Shown here: piece after piece, positions 1 through 8,779 of the stretch
Numbering within the stretch: the stretch's first letter is position 1
How the letters are laid out: every line of letters begins with the position of its first letter
Assembly: GCF_000974785.1 (NCBI RefSeq)
Contig: NZ_BBWV01000001.1
Coordinates: 1 to 64,000, forward strand
Source of the DNA: Flavihumibacter petaseus NBRC 106054
GTDB taxonomy: Bacteria; Bacteroidota; Bacteroidia; Chitinophagales; Chitinophagaceae
Reading direction: 5' to 3'
Length of the DNA stretch: 64,000 nt
Made by a program: the position numbers and the translations under genes
Notes under the pieces: generated by a model
The model's database searches: none
Seen by the model: the letters and a program-made list of their open reading frames with translations, nothing else
What the model was told of the DNA's origin: nothing

Positions 1-884
1 AAAGGCCCGGCTTCACCCGGCATGGCAAAAGTTTCAAACCAGGGTTTGCCCAATAATTGTTTTTCGTATTGACCACCCAGTTTTTTCGCTGCGTAAGGAT
101 TCAGATAGCTGATATTACCGTTCCTGTCCAGCTCAATGATCAGCAGGTGCATATTCTGCACGAGCATATTCCACCGCATGTCTCTCCAGCGTAAACTCTT
201 TTCCAGGTGATATTTTTCCTGGGTATTGACGCGCAGCCGGATGCCAATGATCACAATGAAGGCGACCAGGTTCAGGTGCAGGGGGAAGAATACATTGACG
301 CCAAGCCGGCTGGTCAGGGTATATCGGGAACCCTCATTCACCACGGAGAGGCCGAGGAGGATCCCATAGATGAGCAAGGCCGCAAGCAACCATTTGGCCT
401 CCTTTCTTTGTGCCCGCCGGAACTGATCCCTGACGGCTATCAATCCGTATAGCAATACAGTTATCAATGCGATCCGCGACAGCCAGTACCAGTCCGTCCG
501 GTCACCGTGTGTAGTGGCCATCACATAATAACTCCAGAGCAGAAAAAATTGGGTGAGATACGTAAACACCCTTTTCTTATAGCCCGTGTAATATTCAATG
601 AAGACGGGAAGCAATGCGTAATACAACCAGATAAAGATGCGCTTTACCTGCAGTTCTACAGGATAGGGTGCCTTATCGGTCATCACAAATCCACCGGGGG
701 GCAATACCAGGAAGAAAAATCCGCAGAGGCACATAATGCCGAATACAAGATCTGTCCTTTCCCCATGGGAATAGAGCCCGGCCAGAACGTTGATGATTCC
801 TGATAACAAGGCTATGCCGGCAGTTATGTACGCGATTGACAGGTATAAGGTATCCATTAGCTCCGTTTCGGTTAATGTTTGCAT
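1..884 (-). CDS. 7TM-PAS sensor protein (3' part beyond the window)
   Basis: Reading leftward from the ATG at 884, the frame stays open to the window edge (about 294 residues), so the C-terminal part is missing. The first ~225 residues hold about seven hydrophobic segments, like the N-terminal 7TM sensor modules of many Bacteroidota signalling proteins. A short charged linker follows, then from about residue 235 a PAS-like domain (IIELDRNGNISYLNPYAAKK). Such proteins usually continue into a histidine kinase, a LuxR-type or a diguanylate cyclase output; which one applies cannot be seen. An alternative ATG lies 30 bases downstream (MDTLYLS). It is separated from the next gene by about 235 bases in which I see no gene. 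The PAS assignment is fairly sure, the output domain unknown. Confidence 0.75.
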   Translation of the reverse strand, partial: MQTLTETELMDTLYLSIAYITAGIALLSGIINVLAGLYSHGERTDLVFGIMCLCGFFFLVLPPGGFVMTDKAPYPVELQVKRIFIWLYYALLPVFIEYYTGYKKRVFTYLTQFFLLWSYYVMATTHGDRTDWYWLSRIALITVLLYGLIAVRDQFRRAQRKEAKWLLAALLIYGILLGLSVVNEGSRYTLTSRLGVNVFFPLHLNLVAFIVIIGIRLRVNTQEKYHLEKSLRWRDMRWNMLVQNMHLLIIELDRNGNISYLNPYAAKKLGGQYEKQLLGKPWFETFAMPGEAGP

Positions 885-1078
885 AGCGTACGGTTACGGG
901 TGCATTTGCCCAACCCATCCAAAACATCACATTTCGGTTGGGCGTTGCGGTTCAACGCTATCGTGCGGGGGAAAGGAATGCAGCCGGTACGGTTGGGAAC
1001 GGGAGCTAGAATCAGGCTTACAGGTAATAAGGTACCTATTAATTTTCGTATCCGCAAGCACTTCGGCTGGATTTCATG

Positions 1079-1102
1079 ACAAGTTGATAAAAATCAGCTT
1101 GT
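1079..1102 (-). terminator. hairpin after the glsA-porin-amidohydrolase run
   Basis: ACAAGTTGAT and ATCAGCTTGT can pair as a 10-bp stem (one G-T pair) around a 4-base loop. It begins 18 bases past the stop codon of the small gene ending at 1120. No clear U-run follows on the minus strand, so it is only a possible terminator or 3'-end stabiliser for this operon. Confidence 0.35.
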
Positions 1103-1119
1103 TATTTCAGGTGTTAAGA

Positions 1120-1386
1120 TTACCTGTTTTGCGCAGGGCGAGATGGTCCAATATTGAATCTTTTGAATTCTTTTTCCAGTTCCCTGATCAGTTCCCTGTA
1201 TTCTTCCATGGTTCTGTGTTGTTCCTGTGAAATTTCCTGGGTTGCCCGAAGGGCTTCAAGGCAGGTGATATAATCAATACACAGGTGCTGGAAACCTTCA
1301 TCCACTGCATACAGCTTTTCTATCTGCTCCCGCTGCTGCGGAAAGCGGTCGCCGATTTCAGATAATATCTGATGCAGCGCTTTCAT
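1120..1386 (-). CDS. small charged coiled-coil protein, unknown function
   Basis: An 88-residue cytoplasmic protein without signal peptide or membrane segment. The second half is very rich in E, K and R with heptad-like spacing (EEYRELIRELEKEFKRF), suggesting a helical coiled coil. Its ATG overlaps the stop codon of the amidohydrolase gene by one base (TAATG), so it is almost certainly translated by coupling, which is the main reason to call it real. I do not recognise the family. It is the last gene of the glutaminase-porin-amidohydrolase run and the only cytosolic product in it. Confidence 0.65.
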   Translation of the reverse strand: MKALHQILSEIGDRFPQQREQIEKLYAVDEGFQHLCIDYITCLEALRATQEISQEQHRTMEEYRELIRELEKEFKRFNIGPSRPAQNR

Positions 1387-2477
1387 TATTTTCCATCTGA
1401 TGCGTGTTCACTTTCCCATTTGCGTACCCTCACCCTGGCGGCATCGTACAGCCGGGCGTAGTTGCCTTTAAGCAGTTTGAATTTTGCGTCGGGGGTCAGC
1501 AGTTTGAACAGGGGTGCATACATGGTATACACCTTGAGGTATTTTTCCGGCGTCGCCGGTGCCACCTCATCGGTTCCAAACAGGAAACGGTCGGGATATT
1601 TATTGATCACATCAGCCATTAACCGCAGCGACTGCTGGGTTGCTACAATATATTTGGCCACTTCATCCCAGGAGATGTCAATATTGACGTGTTTCAAAGA
1701 TGGATCATCCAGTGCTTTTTGCAGCATGCGCAACTGGTCATCGATCGGTTGAACTACCCTTCCCAGTCCGCAATGCGCCCAGATGATGGATGTCTGCGGA
1801 TGCCGGCGGAAAAGATCGCCCAGCTGTTTCACCAGGTAAGGCTCCTGACCATCTTTGGGAAAGGGCATATCAATGTCGTTGTGCAGCAGCACCACCAGGC
1901 CGGATTCTGCACAAAAATCCAGGATCCTGTCCAGCGCCGGGTTGGTCAGGGAAGCCACTTCCCCGGCTACTTTGGAAGACACAAATTCCTTGTGAATAGT
2001 GAACTCGCCGATGCCACTGAATACACCCGGGAAAATCTTCAGCACTCTTTTGATATGGTCCGCTGCATACATATCGGCCGGGTTAAACCCGGTGATCATC
2101 GGATCAAAACGCTGCTGTTCGGCTTTAGACAAATTCCGGTAAGCCATTGCAATCATGGCATCGGTAAAGGAGTAATAATACAGGGGCGCATCTGAAGCCA
2201 GGTAGTAGTTGGGTGCAAAATCGCCGGTGTTGCCGTGCGACCAGGTCTGCTGCAGGGGAATGCCGAAGAGTGTTGACCTGCCCGTCCGGCCGCCCATAAT
2301 GGTTAAAAACTCGCGTACCGTTATGCCTTCCTGGATATAATTGGTCAGATGGAAATGCGTATCATAAAACCAGGAAGTGTCTGATTTGGCAGGTGCCTGT
2401 GCAGAAGCCAGTGAAGGCAGCAGCAGCAATGCCAGCAGCGGCCGGAAGAGGGCCGTAAGCTTTGTTTTTGTACACAT
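1386..2477 (-). CDS. secreted amidohydrolase-fold (TIM-barrel) metal hydrolase
   Basis: Starts at the ATG giving MCTKTKLTALFRPLLALLL, a signal peptide ending near SLASAQ; the longer frame upstream lies inside the porin gene. 363 residues. Family signs are the strand-1 metal motif YDTHFH, HND in mid-protein, WAHCGLG and a late FGTDE (metal-binding Asp), the pattern of Amidohydro_2-type enzymes that hydrolyse or decarboxylate small carboxylic or amide substrates. The substrate cannot be told. One base separates it from the porin stop, and its own stop overlaps the next ATG, so it is translationally coupled on both sides. Periplasmic location fits a shared role with the porin and the periplasmic glutaminase: hydrolysis of an amide or amino-acid derivative entering through the outer membrane. 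Confidence 0.8.
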   Translation of the reverse strand: MCTKTKLTALFRPLLALLLLPSLASAQAPAKSDTSWFYDTHFHLTNYIQEGITVREFLTIMGGRTGRSTLFGIPLQQTWSHGNTGDFAPNYYLASDAPLYYYSFTDAMIAMAYRNLSKAEQQRFDPMITGFNPADMYAADHIKRVLKIFPGVFSGIGEFTIHKEFVSSKVAGEVASLTNPALDRILDFCAESGLVVLLHNDIDMPFPKDGQEPYLVKQLGDLFRRHPQTSIIWAHCGLGRVVQPIDDQLRMLQKALDDPSLKHVNIDISWDEVAKYIVATQQSLRLMADVINKYPDRFLFGTDEVAPATPEKYLKVYTMYAPLFKLLTPDAKFKLLKGNYARLYDAARVRVRKWESEHASDGK

Positions 2478-2478
2478 G

Positions 2479-3816
2479 TCAGAGTAGTATGTCGGTTCCG
2501 ATCGTAACCGTGGTTCCTGTTTGGCCGGCGGTGTACAAACCAAAAGTTCCTCCCGCCGAACTTTTATATACATGGTGTAATTGTCCGTTCAGGCGCCAGC
2601 TCCTGCTTTTGAAGGGGTAAACATTCACGCCACCACCGAGTTCCCAGGGATGCCGCTTGAACTCGTCAAAGAAATAGGAATGGATGACATACACGTTCAG
2701 GATCTTTGGCACCACCATATGTGATAGCTGCAGGCTGTAGCCGACATCCTGGATCCTGTTGATCGGAACAGGACCGTCAGTGTCGAATTTTGACAGTACG
2801 CGGTTGTAGATCTCAGCCTGCGCATTGAAGCCTTTGTATTTTACGCCCAGGTCGAAGGCAATCATATCATAGTTTGCCTCCTGTACGGTAACACCATCAG
2901 CCAGCGCACCCGTCTCAAAAAACAGTACGCCATCTGTCATGCGCACCTGGGTATTGTCCGGTGATGGCTGTCCCGTATTGTTGAAACGATTGTCCCTGTC
3001 GTGCGTATAGCTCATACCAAATCTTGTAGAGACCTCTTTGTGATTTTCGAAATCGATCAGTCCGCCTCTCGGACCATATTCACCGGTTGTCGGCATCCAT
3101 GTCAGCCCCACACCTTTCGACAGCGTTCGCGTCAGTTTGGCTGCCTGTACACCCAGTGTACTGAGATTATTGCCCAGGAACAGGGCGTAGTTTAACCGCG
3201 GTACAATCTCACCTTTCAGTGTGATGCCATTGGTGAACCCTGCCCGCAGGCTTTCCTCTCCCATGGTCCGGTCGGTTGAGAGATAAAACGGGAACGGCCC
3301 CTGCATCGACCGGACAGAAATGTTCGGCATAATACCCGCAGCCAGTGTGAAATTCTTATTGAAGCGATACTGGATATTACCATAAACCAGCGTCTGCTGG
3401 GTGGTCATTACAGACCACACCGTGGCGACATAGGTCAGCTTTGGCGTAAACAGTTGCCCCGAGAACCACAACATCGCACGATGCCAGTGAAAATCATTCC
3501 TCCCGGTGAATTCCCTGTCCCTTCCCAGGTGATCCTGCCAGGTCTGTTTGCCCGGCATCTGGTTGAGGTAACGGACCATGGCATAAATGCTCAGGTTCAG
3601 GGTGGCAATTTTTGTCTTGACAAGACTGAACCCCTTGCCCGGTGTAAACTCACCGGAAGTGGTATTCGGATAGGTGGGGAAAATTGAATCTCCCCTTACT
3701 GTCGTGTCCCGGAACAGCGTCGACTGCTCTAGCTGGGCGGAAGCACCGTTCCCTAAAAAACACAGGATCACCACGGGCAATAGCGCCCTTACAACCACTT
3801 TCACAGGCAGCATCAT
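2479..3816 (-). CDS. outer-membrane porin (beta-barrel)
   Basis: About 445 residues from MMLPVKVVVRALL, a signal peptide cleaved after GNGASAQ. The rest alternates aromatic and polar residues in amphipathic strands typical of a 16-18-stranded porin (for example RYLNQMPGKQTWQDHLGR, YTHDRDNRFNNTGQ), and the chain ends in a strand with a hydrophobic terminus. It resembles phosphate/anion-selective type porins of Bacteroidota, but specificity cannot be read. The start was put at the ATG pair 3811-3816 because the longer frame begins with TTG and would spoil the signal peptide. It lies 33 bases after glsA and 1 base before the amidohydrolase, clearly one operon. Confidence 0.8.
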   Translation of the reverse strand: MMLPVKVVVRALLPVVILCFLGNGASAQLEQSTLFRDTTVRGDSIFPTYPNTTSGEFTPGKGFSLVKTKIATLNLSIYAMVRYLNQMPGKQTWQDHLGRDREFTGRNDFHWHRAMLWFSGQLFTPKLTYVATVWSVMTTQQTLVYGNIQYRFNKNFTLAAGIMPNISVRSMQGPFPFYLSTDRTMGEESLRAGFTNGITLKGEIVPRLNYALFLGNNLSTLGVQAAKLTRTLSKGVGLTWMPTTGEYGPRGGLIDFENHKEVSTRFGMSYTHDRDNRFNNTGQPSPDNTQVRMTDGVLFFETGALADGVTVQEANYDMIAFDLGVKYKGFNAQAEIYNRVLSKFDTDGPVPINRIQDVGYSLQLSHMVVPKILNVYVIHSYFFDEFKRHPWELGGGVNVYPFKSRSWRLNGQLHHVYKSSAGGTFGLYTAGQTGTTVTIGTDILL

Positions 3817-3849
3817 AAAGTATTTATTTGAGAACAACGTACCGTCCGC

Positions 3850-4923
3850 CTATTTCGGCTGGACCAGATATGGGTTTACATTGAGCTTCTTAACGATATC
3901 GTAGATGGTCTTCTGGGCTTTGACACTGTTGCCGGCTGCATTGAGCGGCGGAGAGATCACGGCGATGCCGAACTTACCGGGACATACCGCGATAATACCA
4001 CCGCCAACACCACTTTTGGCAGGCAGGCCGACAGCATACAGCCACTGGCCGGAATCATCATACAGACCGGCAGTCGCCATTACAGACAGCGTGAATGCGG
4101 TCGTTTCCGGTGATACCACTTTCTTTTTGGTTATCGGGTTTACACCACCGTTGGCAAGTGTTGCGGCCATGATGCCAAGGTCACGGGCATTTACATTGAT
4201 GGCGCATTGTTTTGTGTATACGTCGGTACTCTGTACCGGGTCAAAATACATCCGGCCATATGCCAGCAACAGGTGGGCGATCGCCTGGTTGCGCAGGTTG
4301 TCACCGGCCTCACTGATGTATACCGGTCCATTCAACTGAAGATCGGCACCTGCAAATTCATCGTGCGTCTGCAGGATGTTCTTCCATTTCGCTGCAGAGT
4401 CTGCTCCGTTAACCAGGCTCACTGCTGCGATCGCTCCGGGGTTCACCAGCGGGTTGATCTCCTTTCCTTTCTGCAGTTCGATGGCCACTATGGAATTAAA
4501 CCGCAAACCCGTCGCATCCACACCGATCTTGTCCATCACGTACTTCGCACCATGTTCCTCTATAACCCTTGCCAGTGTAAATACTTTTGAAATAGATTGA
4601 ATAGACACTCTTGAGTCCAGGTCGCCTTTTGTGTACACTGTTCCATCAGCTGTGACCAGCGCAATACCGTAAATATTCGGATCTACGTTGGCGAGTTCCT
4701 TGATGTAATCTGCATTCTTTCCTTCCTTGCTGTCTTTATTGGCATTGTAGGCATCATTGATTGCTGCCTCAATGTTTTCCTTTGACAATCCGGTAGTGGC
4801 TGCAGCTGAAGGCGTTGTGCCCTTCTTTTTTTTCTGGGCACCAGCAGTCATGGTAATGGAAACTGCTGCCAGCACCAACACAGCAGTGGCGCAATATTTC
4901 CCGAAAAAGAGTGCGCGTTTCAT
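3850..4923 (-). CDS. glsA: glutaminase A with signal peptide (periplasmic)
   Basis: Hydrolyses L-glutamine to glutamate and ammonia. The serine-dependent glutaminase family is plain: SISK (catalytic Ser-x-x-Lys), NPLVNPGAIA, SEAGDNLRNQA (Glu and Asn of the active site), the AYGRM tyrosine, and the closing AKSGVGGGI loop. Unlike the cytosolic E. coli and Bacillus enzymes, this one begins with a strong export signal (MKRALFFGKYCATAVLVLAAV, cleaved near TAGAQ) followed by a lysine-rich tether. Start is the ATG at 4923; a longer in-frame start would place extra residues before the signal. 357 residues, about 50 more than cytosolic GlsA, as expected from the leader. It heads the minus-strand run with the porin and amidohydrolase. 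Confidence 0.92.
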   Translation of the reverse strand: MKRALFFGKYCATAVLVLAAVSITMTAGAQKKKKGTTPSAAATTGLSKENIEAAINDAYNANKDSKEGKNADYIKELANVDPNIYGIALVTADGTVYTKGDLDSRVSIQSISKVFTLARVIEEHGAKYVMDKIGVDATGLRFNSIVAIELQKGKEINPLVNPGAIAAVSLVNGADSAAKWKNILQTHDEFAGADLQLNGPVYISEAGDNLRNQAIAHLLLAYGRMYFDPVQSTDVYTKQCAINVNARDLGIMAATLANGGVNPITKKKVVSPETTAFTLSVMATAGLYDDSGQWLYAVGLPAKSGVGGGIIAVCPGKFGIAVISPPLNAAGNSVKAQKTIYDIVKKLNVNPYLVQPK

Positions 4924-5005
4924 AATATAATTTTTTGTTGGTAGAGTAAGGTGAACAAGTCCGCTAAAGGTAGCGGGTTTGCAAGGCGAACGCATGGTTT
5001 GCCGG

Positions 5006-5022
5006 CGTTTAACGGTTAAACG
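5006..5022. promoter_or_regulatory. perfect 17-nt palindrome between divergent genes
   Basis: CGTTTAACGGTTAAACG is perfectly symmetric around one central base and sits between glsA (minus, ATG at 4923) and the DUF481-like gene (plus, ATG at 5057). Its first 14 bases recur exactly at 8041-8054 upstream of another outer-membrane protein gene. It looks like the binding site of a dimeric regulator; which one is unknown. Confidence 0.45.
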
Positions 5023-5056
5023 ATTTGCCGCTATCCGTTTGTTTTAAATTGATCTG

Positions 5057-6091
5057 ATGAAAGGCGTTTTGCTGTGTGTTTGCCTGCTGCTGGGTGCATT
5101 CCTGCTTTCTGCACAGAAAGTCAGGACCAAAGACACTGTCTACTTTACGAATGGCACCAAAATCATTGGCGAAGTGAAAGGGATCAAGGTCGGGGTATTG
5201 ACTTTTGACCCTGATGATGCCAACGATATTACCGTGCAACTGCGTGTGATCAAAACACTCGCAGCCATTTCAAAAGTATTCCGGGTGGAAACCATCGACC
5301 ATCGTGTATTCTTCGGCAAAATGCTCCCCATGGAAGGCAACAAGGAGGCGCTGATGGCCACTGATGTTGACTCCACAGCAATCAGGATGGAAGACATTTC
5401 TGTGATGTACCCTTTCCGGAACTCCTTTAAACAAAGATTCACCGGAAGCGTACAACTCGGATTTGACTTCACGCGATCCAGCGAACTGGGCCGTCTCAAT
5501 TATGACGGCAAGTTGAATTACAAGGCCCGTAAGGAAGAGATCACCTTTGGCATCTCCGGCATCTATACGTTGACAGACAGTACCCTGAGCCGTGATCGTG
5601 AGGATATGAGCATCAAATACAACTATTATTTCGGCACCACCTGGTTTGGAACGCTGCTCCTGAAATACCAGCGCAACCTTGAACTTGGCCTCCAGCGCCG
5701 TTACCAGGAAGGTATTGGTGCGGGCAATAAATTCATCACCAGCAAACACGTTTATGCATGGACCCGCGGGGGCTTCGTATTCAACCAGGAAACGAGCACC
5801 GAAAATGTAAAGTCCGGAACACTTCCCGAAGGATTCCTGCAGCTGGAATTCAATTTCTTCCGGTTCACGAAACCCAAGATCAGTGTCGTTCTGGCACAGG
5901 CCGGTTATTATAGCCTGTCTTCCAGCGGCCGTTTCCGTAACGATGGACAACTTGACACCAGCTGGGAGATCATCAAGGACCTCAACCTTACCCTCACCTT
6001 CTACAACAACTTCGACAGTCAGCCGCCCACTGCGGAAAGCAGAAAATTCGACTTCGGAACTATCTTTGGCGTTAGTCTCGTAATCAGGTAA
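5057..6091 (+). CDS. DUF481-type outer-membrane protein
   Basis: 344 residues with a cleavable signal peptide (MKGVLLCVCLLLGAFLLSAQ). The first part after it (residues ~22-115) is a small beta domain with the pattern TKIIGEVKGIKVGVLTFD. The C-terminal ~215 residues are a DUF481-like barrel (FTGSVQLGFDFTRSSELGRL, strands with conserved aromatics, ending FGVSLVIR). Members are outer-membrane barrels of unknown function that resemble salt-stress-induced proteins. It is monocistronic or co-transcribed with the next gene (98 bases downstream) and is divergent from glsA across a palindrome. Confidence 0.8.
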   Translation: MKGVLLCVCLLLGAFLLSAQKVRTKDTVYFTNGTKIIGEVKGIKVGVLTFDPDDANDITVQLRVIKTLAAISKVFRVETIDHRVFFGKMLPMEGNKEALMATDVDSTAIRMEDISVMYPFRNSFKQRFTGSVQLGFDFTRSSELGRLNYDGKLNYKARKEEITFGISGIYTLTDSTLSRDREDMSIKYNYYFGTTWFGTLLLKYQRNLELGLQRRYQEGIGAGNKFITSKHVYAWTRGGFVFNQETSTENVKSGTLPEGFLQLEFNFFRFTKPKISVVLAQAGYYSLSSSGRFRNDGQLDTSWEIIKDLNLTLTFYNNFDSQPPTAESRKFDFGTIFGVSLVIR

Positions 6092-6188
6092 ATTCGTTTT
6101 ACGGTGAAACGAGGCACATACTCAAGGGTTTCGGGTTAGCGGCAGAGGTAAATTAGTAGCGCATTCCATCCAGATCAAATTACCATTT

Positions 6189-7310
6189 ATGCAAAAAATC
6201 AGCACCCTCTTCGTTGCCCTGATCCTTATCCTGGGAAAATTATCCGCCCAGTATTCCGCCGACATGGTAGTGGGCAAAAAGAATCTCGACACGCGCGACA
6301 GCATGAAGACTGCCTCCTATCCCTATATATTGCCGATATGGGGACAAAAAGCGACCAACAAGGGATTCAATCTCCCCTACTCTGCCGGGCTCAGCATGCA
6401 GTACATTTATCAGCAATCTGACATTATTATCAACAACCTCCAGGTTGGGTTCAATAACGGTCCGATGCACAATATGGATCAGATAGTCCGGTTCGATAAT
6501 TCAGTAGCTACTTCCAATGGTCTCAATATTCGTCCCGACTTCTGGATCCTGCCCTTTCTGAATGTCTATGCGATTTTTGCGAAGTCGAAAACATCCACAG
6601 CCATCAATGCAGGCGTTTATCTGCCAGACAGCAGCGACACCTGGCACAGGATAACAGATATCAATACCAAGGCTGAGTTTGATGCAACGACGTTCGGGTT
6701 TGGGTTGACACCGACCATTGGTATCGGGGGTGCTTTCCTGGCATTGGACATGAACTTTTCGTGGACGGATATCGATGAGCTGGATAAACCTGCGTACGTA
6801 TTCATTTTTGGTCCAAGGCTGGGAAAAAACTTTAAACTCAAAAAGAAGGATCAGAACGTTGCCGTTTGGGTCGGCGGCTTCCGGGTGAAGATGAACAGTG
6901 GTACCAACGGGAACATTTCCGCATCAGAACTTTTCCCGACAGATCAGTGGGGAGAGAAAGTAAATACCGGACTTGAAAAAGTGGCAGACGGTCAGCAAAA
7001 AGTAGATGCCTGGTGGGAAGACCTTACCCCGCAGGAACAAAAAAACCCAGTGAATATTGCCAAATACAACACTGCCAACAACGTACTTTCCAGGGCTGGT
7101 AATTTCTTCAATGCTGCGTCAGAAATTGTCAGCAATGCGGGCAATGGTTCGATTCAATATTCACTGGACAAAAAGCCGAAAGACAAATGGAACTTTATTG
7201 TGGGTTCACAATTCCAGCTTAATAAAAGCTGGATGCTGCGGGTCGAATATGGTTTTCTCAGTTCAAGGCAGCAGTTTATCGGGGGATTGCAATACCGGTT
7301 CGGGTTGTGA
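6189..7310 (+). CDS. predicted outer-membrane beta-barrel protein
   Basis: 373 residues; signal peptide MQKISTLFVALILILGKLSAQ. Body shows barrel-like strands (LSMQYIYQQSDIIINNLQVGF, FIVGSQFQLNKSWMLRVEYG) and the typical outer-membrane C-terminus QYRFGL. An internal, more helical and hydrophilic stretch at about residues 265-325 (VADGQQKVDAWWEDLTPQEQ) may be a periplasmic or extracellular loop. It resembles conserved Bacteroidota proteins annotated only as hypothetical; I do not know its cargo. Its stop is five bases from the stop of the convergent gene at 7315. Confidence 0.7.
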   Translation: MQKISTLFVALILILGKLSAQYSADMVVGKKNLDTRDSMKTASYPYILPIWGQKATNKGFNLPYSAGLSMQYIYQQSDIIINNLQVGFNNGPMHNMDQIVRFDNSVATSNGLNIRPDFWILPFLNVYAIFAKSKTSTAINAGVYLPDSSDTWHRITDINTKAEFDATTFGFGLTPTIGIGGAFLALDMNFSWTDIDELDKPAYVFIFGPRLGKNFKLKKKDQNVAVWVGGFRVKMNSGTNGNISASELFPTDQWGEKVNTGLEKVADGQQKVDAWWEDLTPQEQKNPVNIAKYNTANNVLSRAGNFFNAASEIVSNAGNGSIQYSLDKKPKDKWNFIVGSQFQLNKSWMLRVEYGFLSSRQQFIGGLQYRFGL

Positions 7311-7314
7311 GGGC

Positions 7315-7980
7315 TTATTTCTTAGCACCCTGCAGCCGGAAGGTAAGTCCGCCGCCGAGGCCAAACTGCAACATGGAGGAGTAAGTAGATACACCTGTTC
7401 CCACACCACCTGTTCCAAAATAAATACCGCCGCCGGCAGCCTGGGTACAGGAAAGCAATTGCGCCTGCAGCTTAAGGCCAATTGCGCCGGAGGTCCAGAT
7501 ATTGGTTCCCAGTCTCAGGCCCCAGGCAAATTTGGTGGCACTTCCCTTGAAATCGGTATCGGGGTTTTCGGCATCAATAATACCCACGCCCAGCATAAAA
7601 CCGCCATAGGGTTCAAAACGCTCACTACGGGCAAAATTGCGGGCGCCGCCGATCAGGATGTAGTTGACGGCAACATCAACATTGGAATATTTTTCCCGCA
7701 GCGAATTGTAGTCATAATAGGTAATTGGCGCTTTGGTATCCTGCCTGTAGTACAGCAGTTCAATGCCGTAGGCGTCATGCAGCCTGTATTCAATACCGGC
7801 GCCCCACTGGAAGCTTCCCTGGATGGTTCCGTTGAAATAGCTGGTATTGCTGTAATAGGAATCTACATTATCGTCAAAAACATAGCCGGCATAAGCATTG
7901 AGGCGTATTTTCTGTGCCTGGGCGGATTGCAGCAACGCGGCGAGGCAGAAGAGGCAGGTAAATCCAAGGAGCTTTTTCAT
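7315..7980 (-). CDS. small outer-membrane beta-barrel protein
   Basis: 221 residues; signal peptide MKKLLGFTCLFCLAALLQSAQ, then an eight-stranded-type barrel (RLNAYAGYVFDDNVDSYY, FQWGAGIEYRLHDAYGIELL, GGGLTFRLQ), the OmpA-like/PorT-like small barrel group. The late segment is rich in glycine with one cysteine. Probably structural or an adhesin/assembly factor; no specific function can be assigned. Convergent with the gene ending at 7310. A good -7 box lies 20 bases upstream of the ATG. Confidence 0.75.
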   Translation of the reverse strand: MKKLLGFTCLFCLAALLQSAQAQKIRLNAYAGYVFDDNVDSYYSNTSYFNGTIQGSFQWGAGIEYRLHDAYGIELLYYRQDTKAPITYYDYNSLREKYSNVDVAVNYILIGGARNFARSERFEPYGGFMLGVGIIDAENPDTDFKGSATKFAWGLRLGTNIWTSGAIGLKLQAQLLSCTQAAGGGIYFGTGGVGTGVSTYSSMLQFGLGGGLTFRLQGAKK

Positions 7981-7999
7981 ATACGATGGTTATGGTTAT

Positions 8000-8054
8000 C
8001 AAATGTAGCCGATAAGCCAGCCGGCGGCAGGAATCCGCAGCGTTTAACGGTTAA
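8000..8054 (-). promoter_or_regulatory. promoter of the small barrel gene with shared palindromic motif
   Basis: On the minus strand TACATTTG (8007 to 8000) matches the Bacteroidota -7 consensus TAnnTTTG and ends 19 bases before the ATG at 7980. Upstream, at 8041-8054, lies CGTTTAACGGTTAA, identical over 14 bases to the palindrome at 5006-5019. The motif would sit about 35-45 bases upstream of the -7 box, a normal activator position. Confidence 0.45.
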
Positions 8055-8218
8055 GTCAAGACAGGCCTCCCTTTATGGTTTCGCCATTTCCCGGAAAAAA
8101 ATATGAGTGCCGGTAGGTCAGCCTGCAGCGTGCTTACGATCACGATCAGTTGACGGGCTGATGCCAGTCATTCAGTGCGACCGCAAAACGGCGTTCCTTC
8201 GTTAACAAATTGAAGGCT

Positions 8219-8692
8219 ATGATCGGAAAACTCACCAGCGCCGAAATTGAGCAGGTGCTGTCGCAGCAGGTGATCGGCAGGATCGGTTGCCATGCAAAAG
8301 GAAAAACTTACGTGGTGCCCATCAGCTATGCCTATGACGGAGATTTCATTTACGGGCATACCCAGGAAGGTCTTAAAATTGACATGATGCGGGATAATCC
8401 ATCGGTATGTTTCGAAACGGATTGTTTCGATGATATGGCCAACTGGAAATCCGTCATTGCCTGGGGATTGTTTGAGGAGATCCGGGATGCCGGTGACCGG
8501 GAACACGCCCTGAATCAGCTGCTGCAGCGAAACCTTCCGATGATCAGCAGTGAGACCACCCATATCACCCCGAACTGGCCGTTTGTGCCGGAAAACCGCA
8601 ATGAGATCGGCGGTATTGTATACCGGATCTGGCTGCGGGAAAAGACCGGCCGCTACGAGAAAACTGCGGTTTTCCATGAGGCTGCATGGTGA
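8219..8692 (+). CDS. pyridoxamine 5'-phosphate oxidase-like flavoprotein (Nim-related)
   Basis: 157 residues from the ATG at 8219; a TTG nine bases upstream is less likely. The split-barrel flavin-binding fold of the PNPOx-like superfamily is suggested by IGRIGCHAKGKTYVVPISYAYD, the GHTQEGLKIDMMRDNPSVCFE strand pair and the terminal RKTGRYE-like segment. This subgroup includes nitroimidazole-resistance NimA proteins and FMN- or F420-binding oxidoreductases. The substrate cannot be deduced. It stands alone, with about 238 bases upstream and a gene-free repeat region downstream. Confidence 0.75.
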   Translation: MIGKLTSAEIEQVLSQQVIGRIGCHAKGKTYVVPISYAYDGDFIYGHTQEGLKIDMMRDNPSVCFETDCFDDMANWKSVIAWGLFEEIRDAGDREHALNQLLQRNLPMISSETTHITPNWPFVPENRNEIGGIVYRIWLREKTGRYEKTAVFHEAAW

Positions 8693-8779
8693 TGGCCCCG
8701 ACCGCATTGGCGTAAAAAATACGAGGTCCAACAGACTTGGAACATATTCACCAGGGAGGTTGAACTGACCCGTAAATGA

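Noticed and set aside
790-1230. Plus-strand 146-codon frame opposite the 7TM-PAS gene
   Set aside because: Starts inside the opposite-strand sensor gene and crosses into the small gene at 1120; composition not protein-like.
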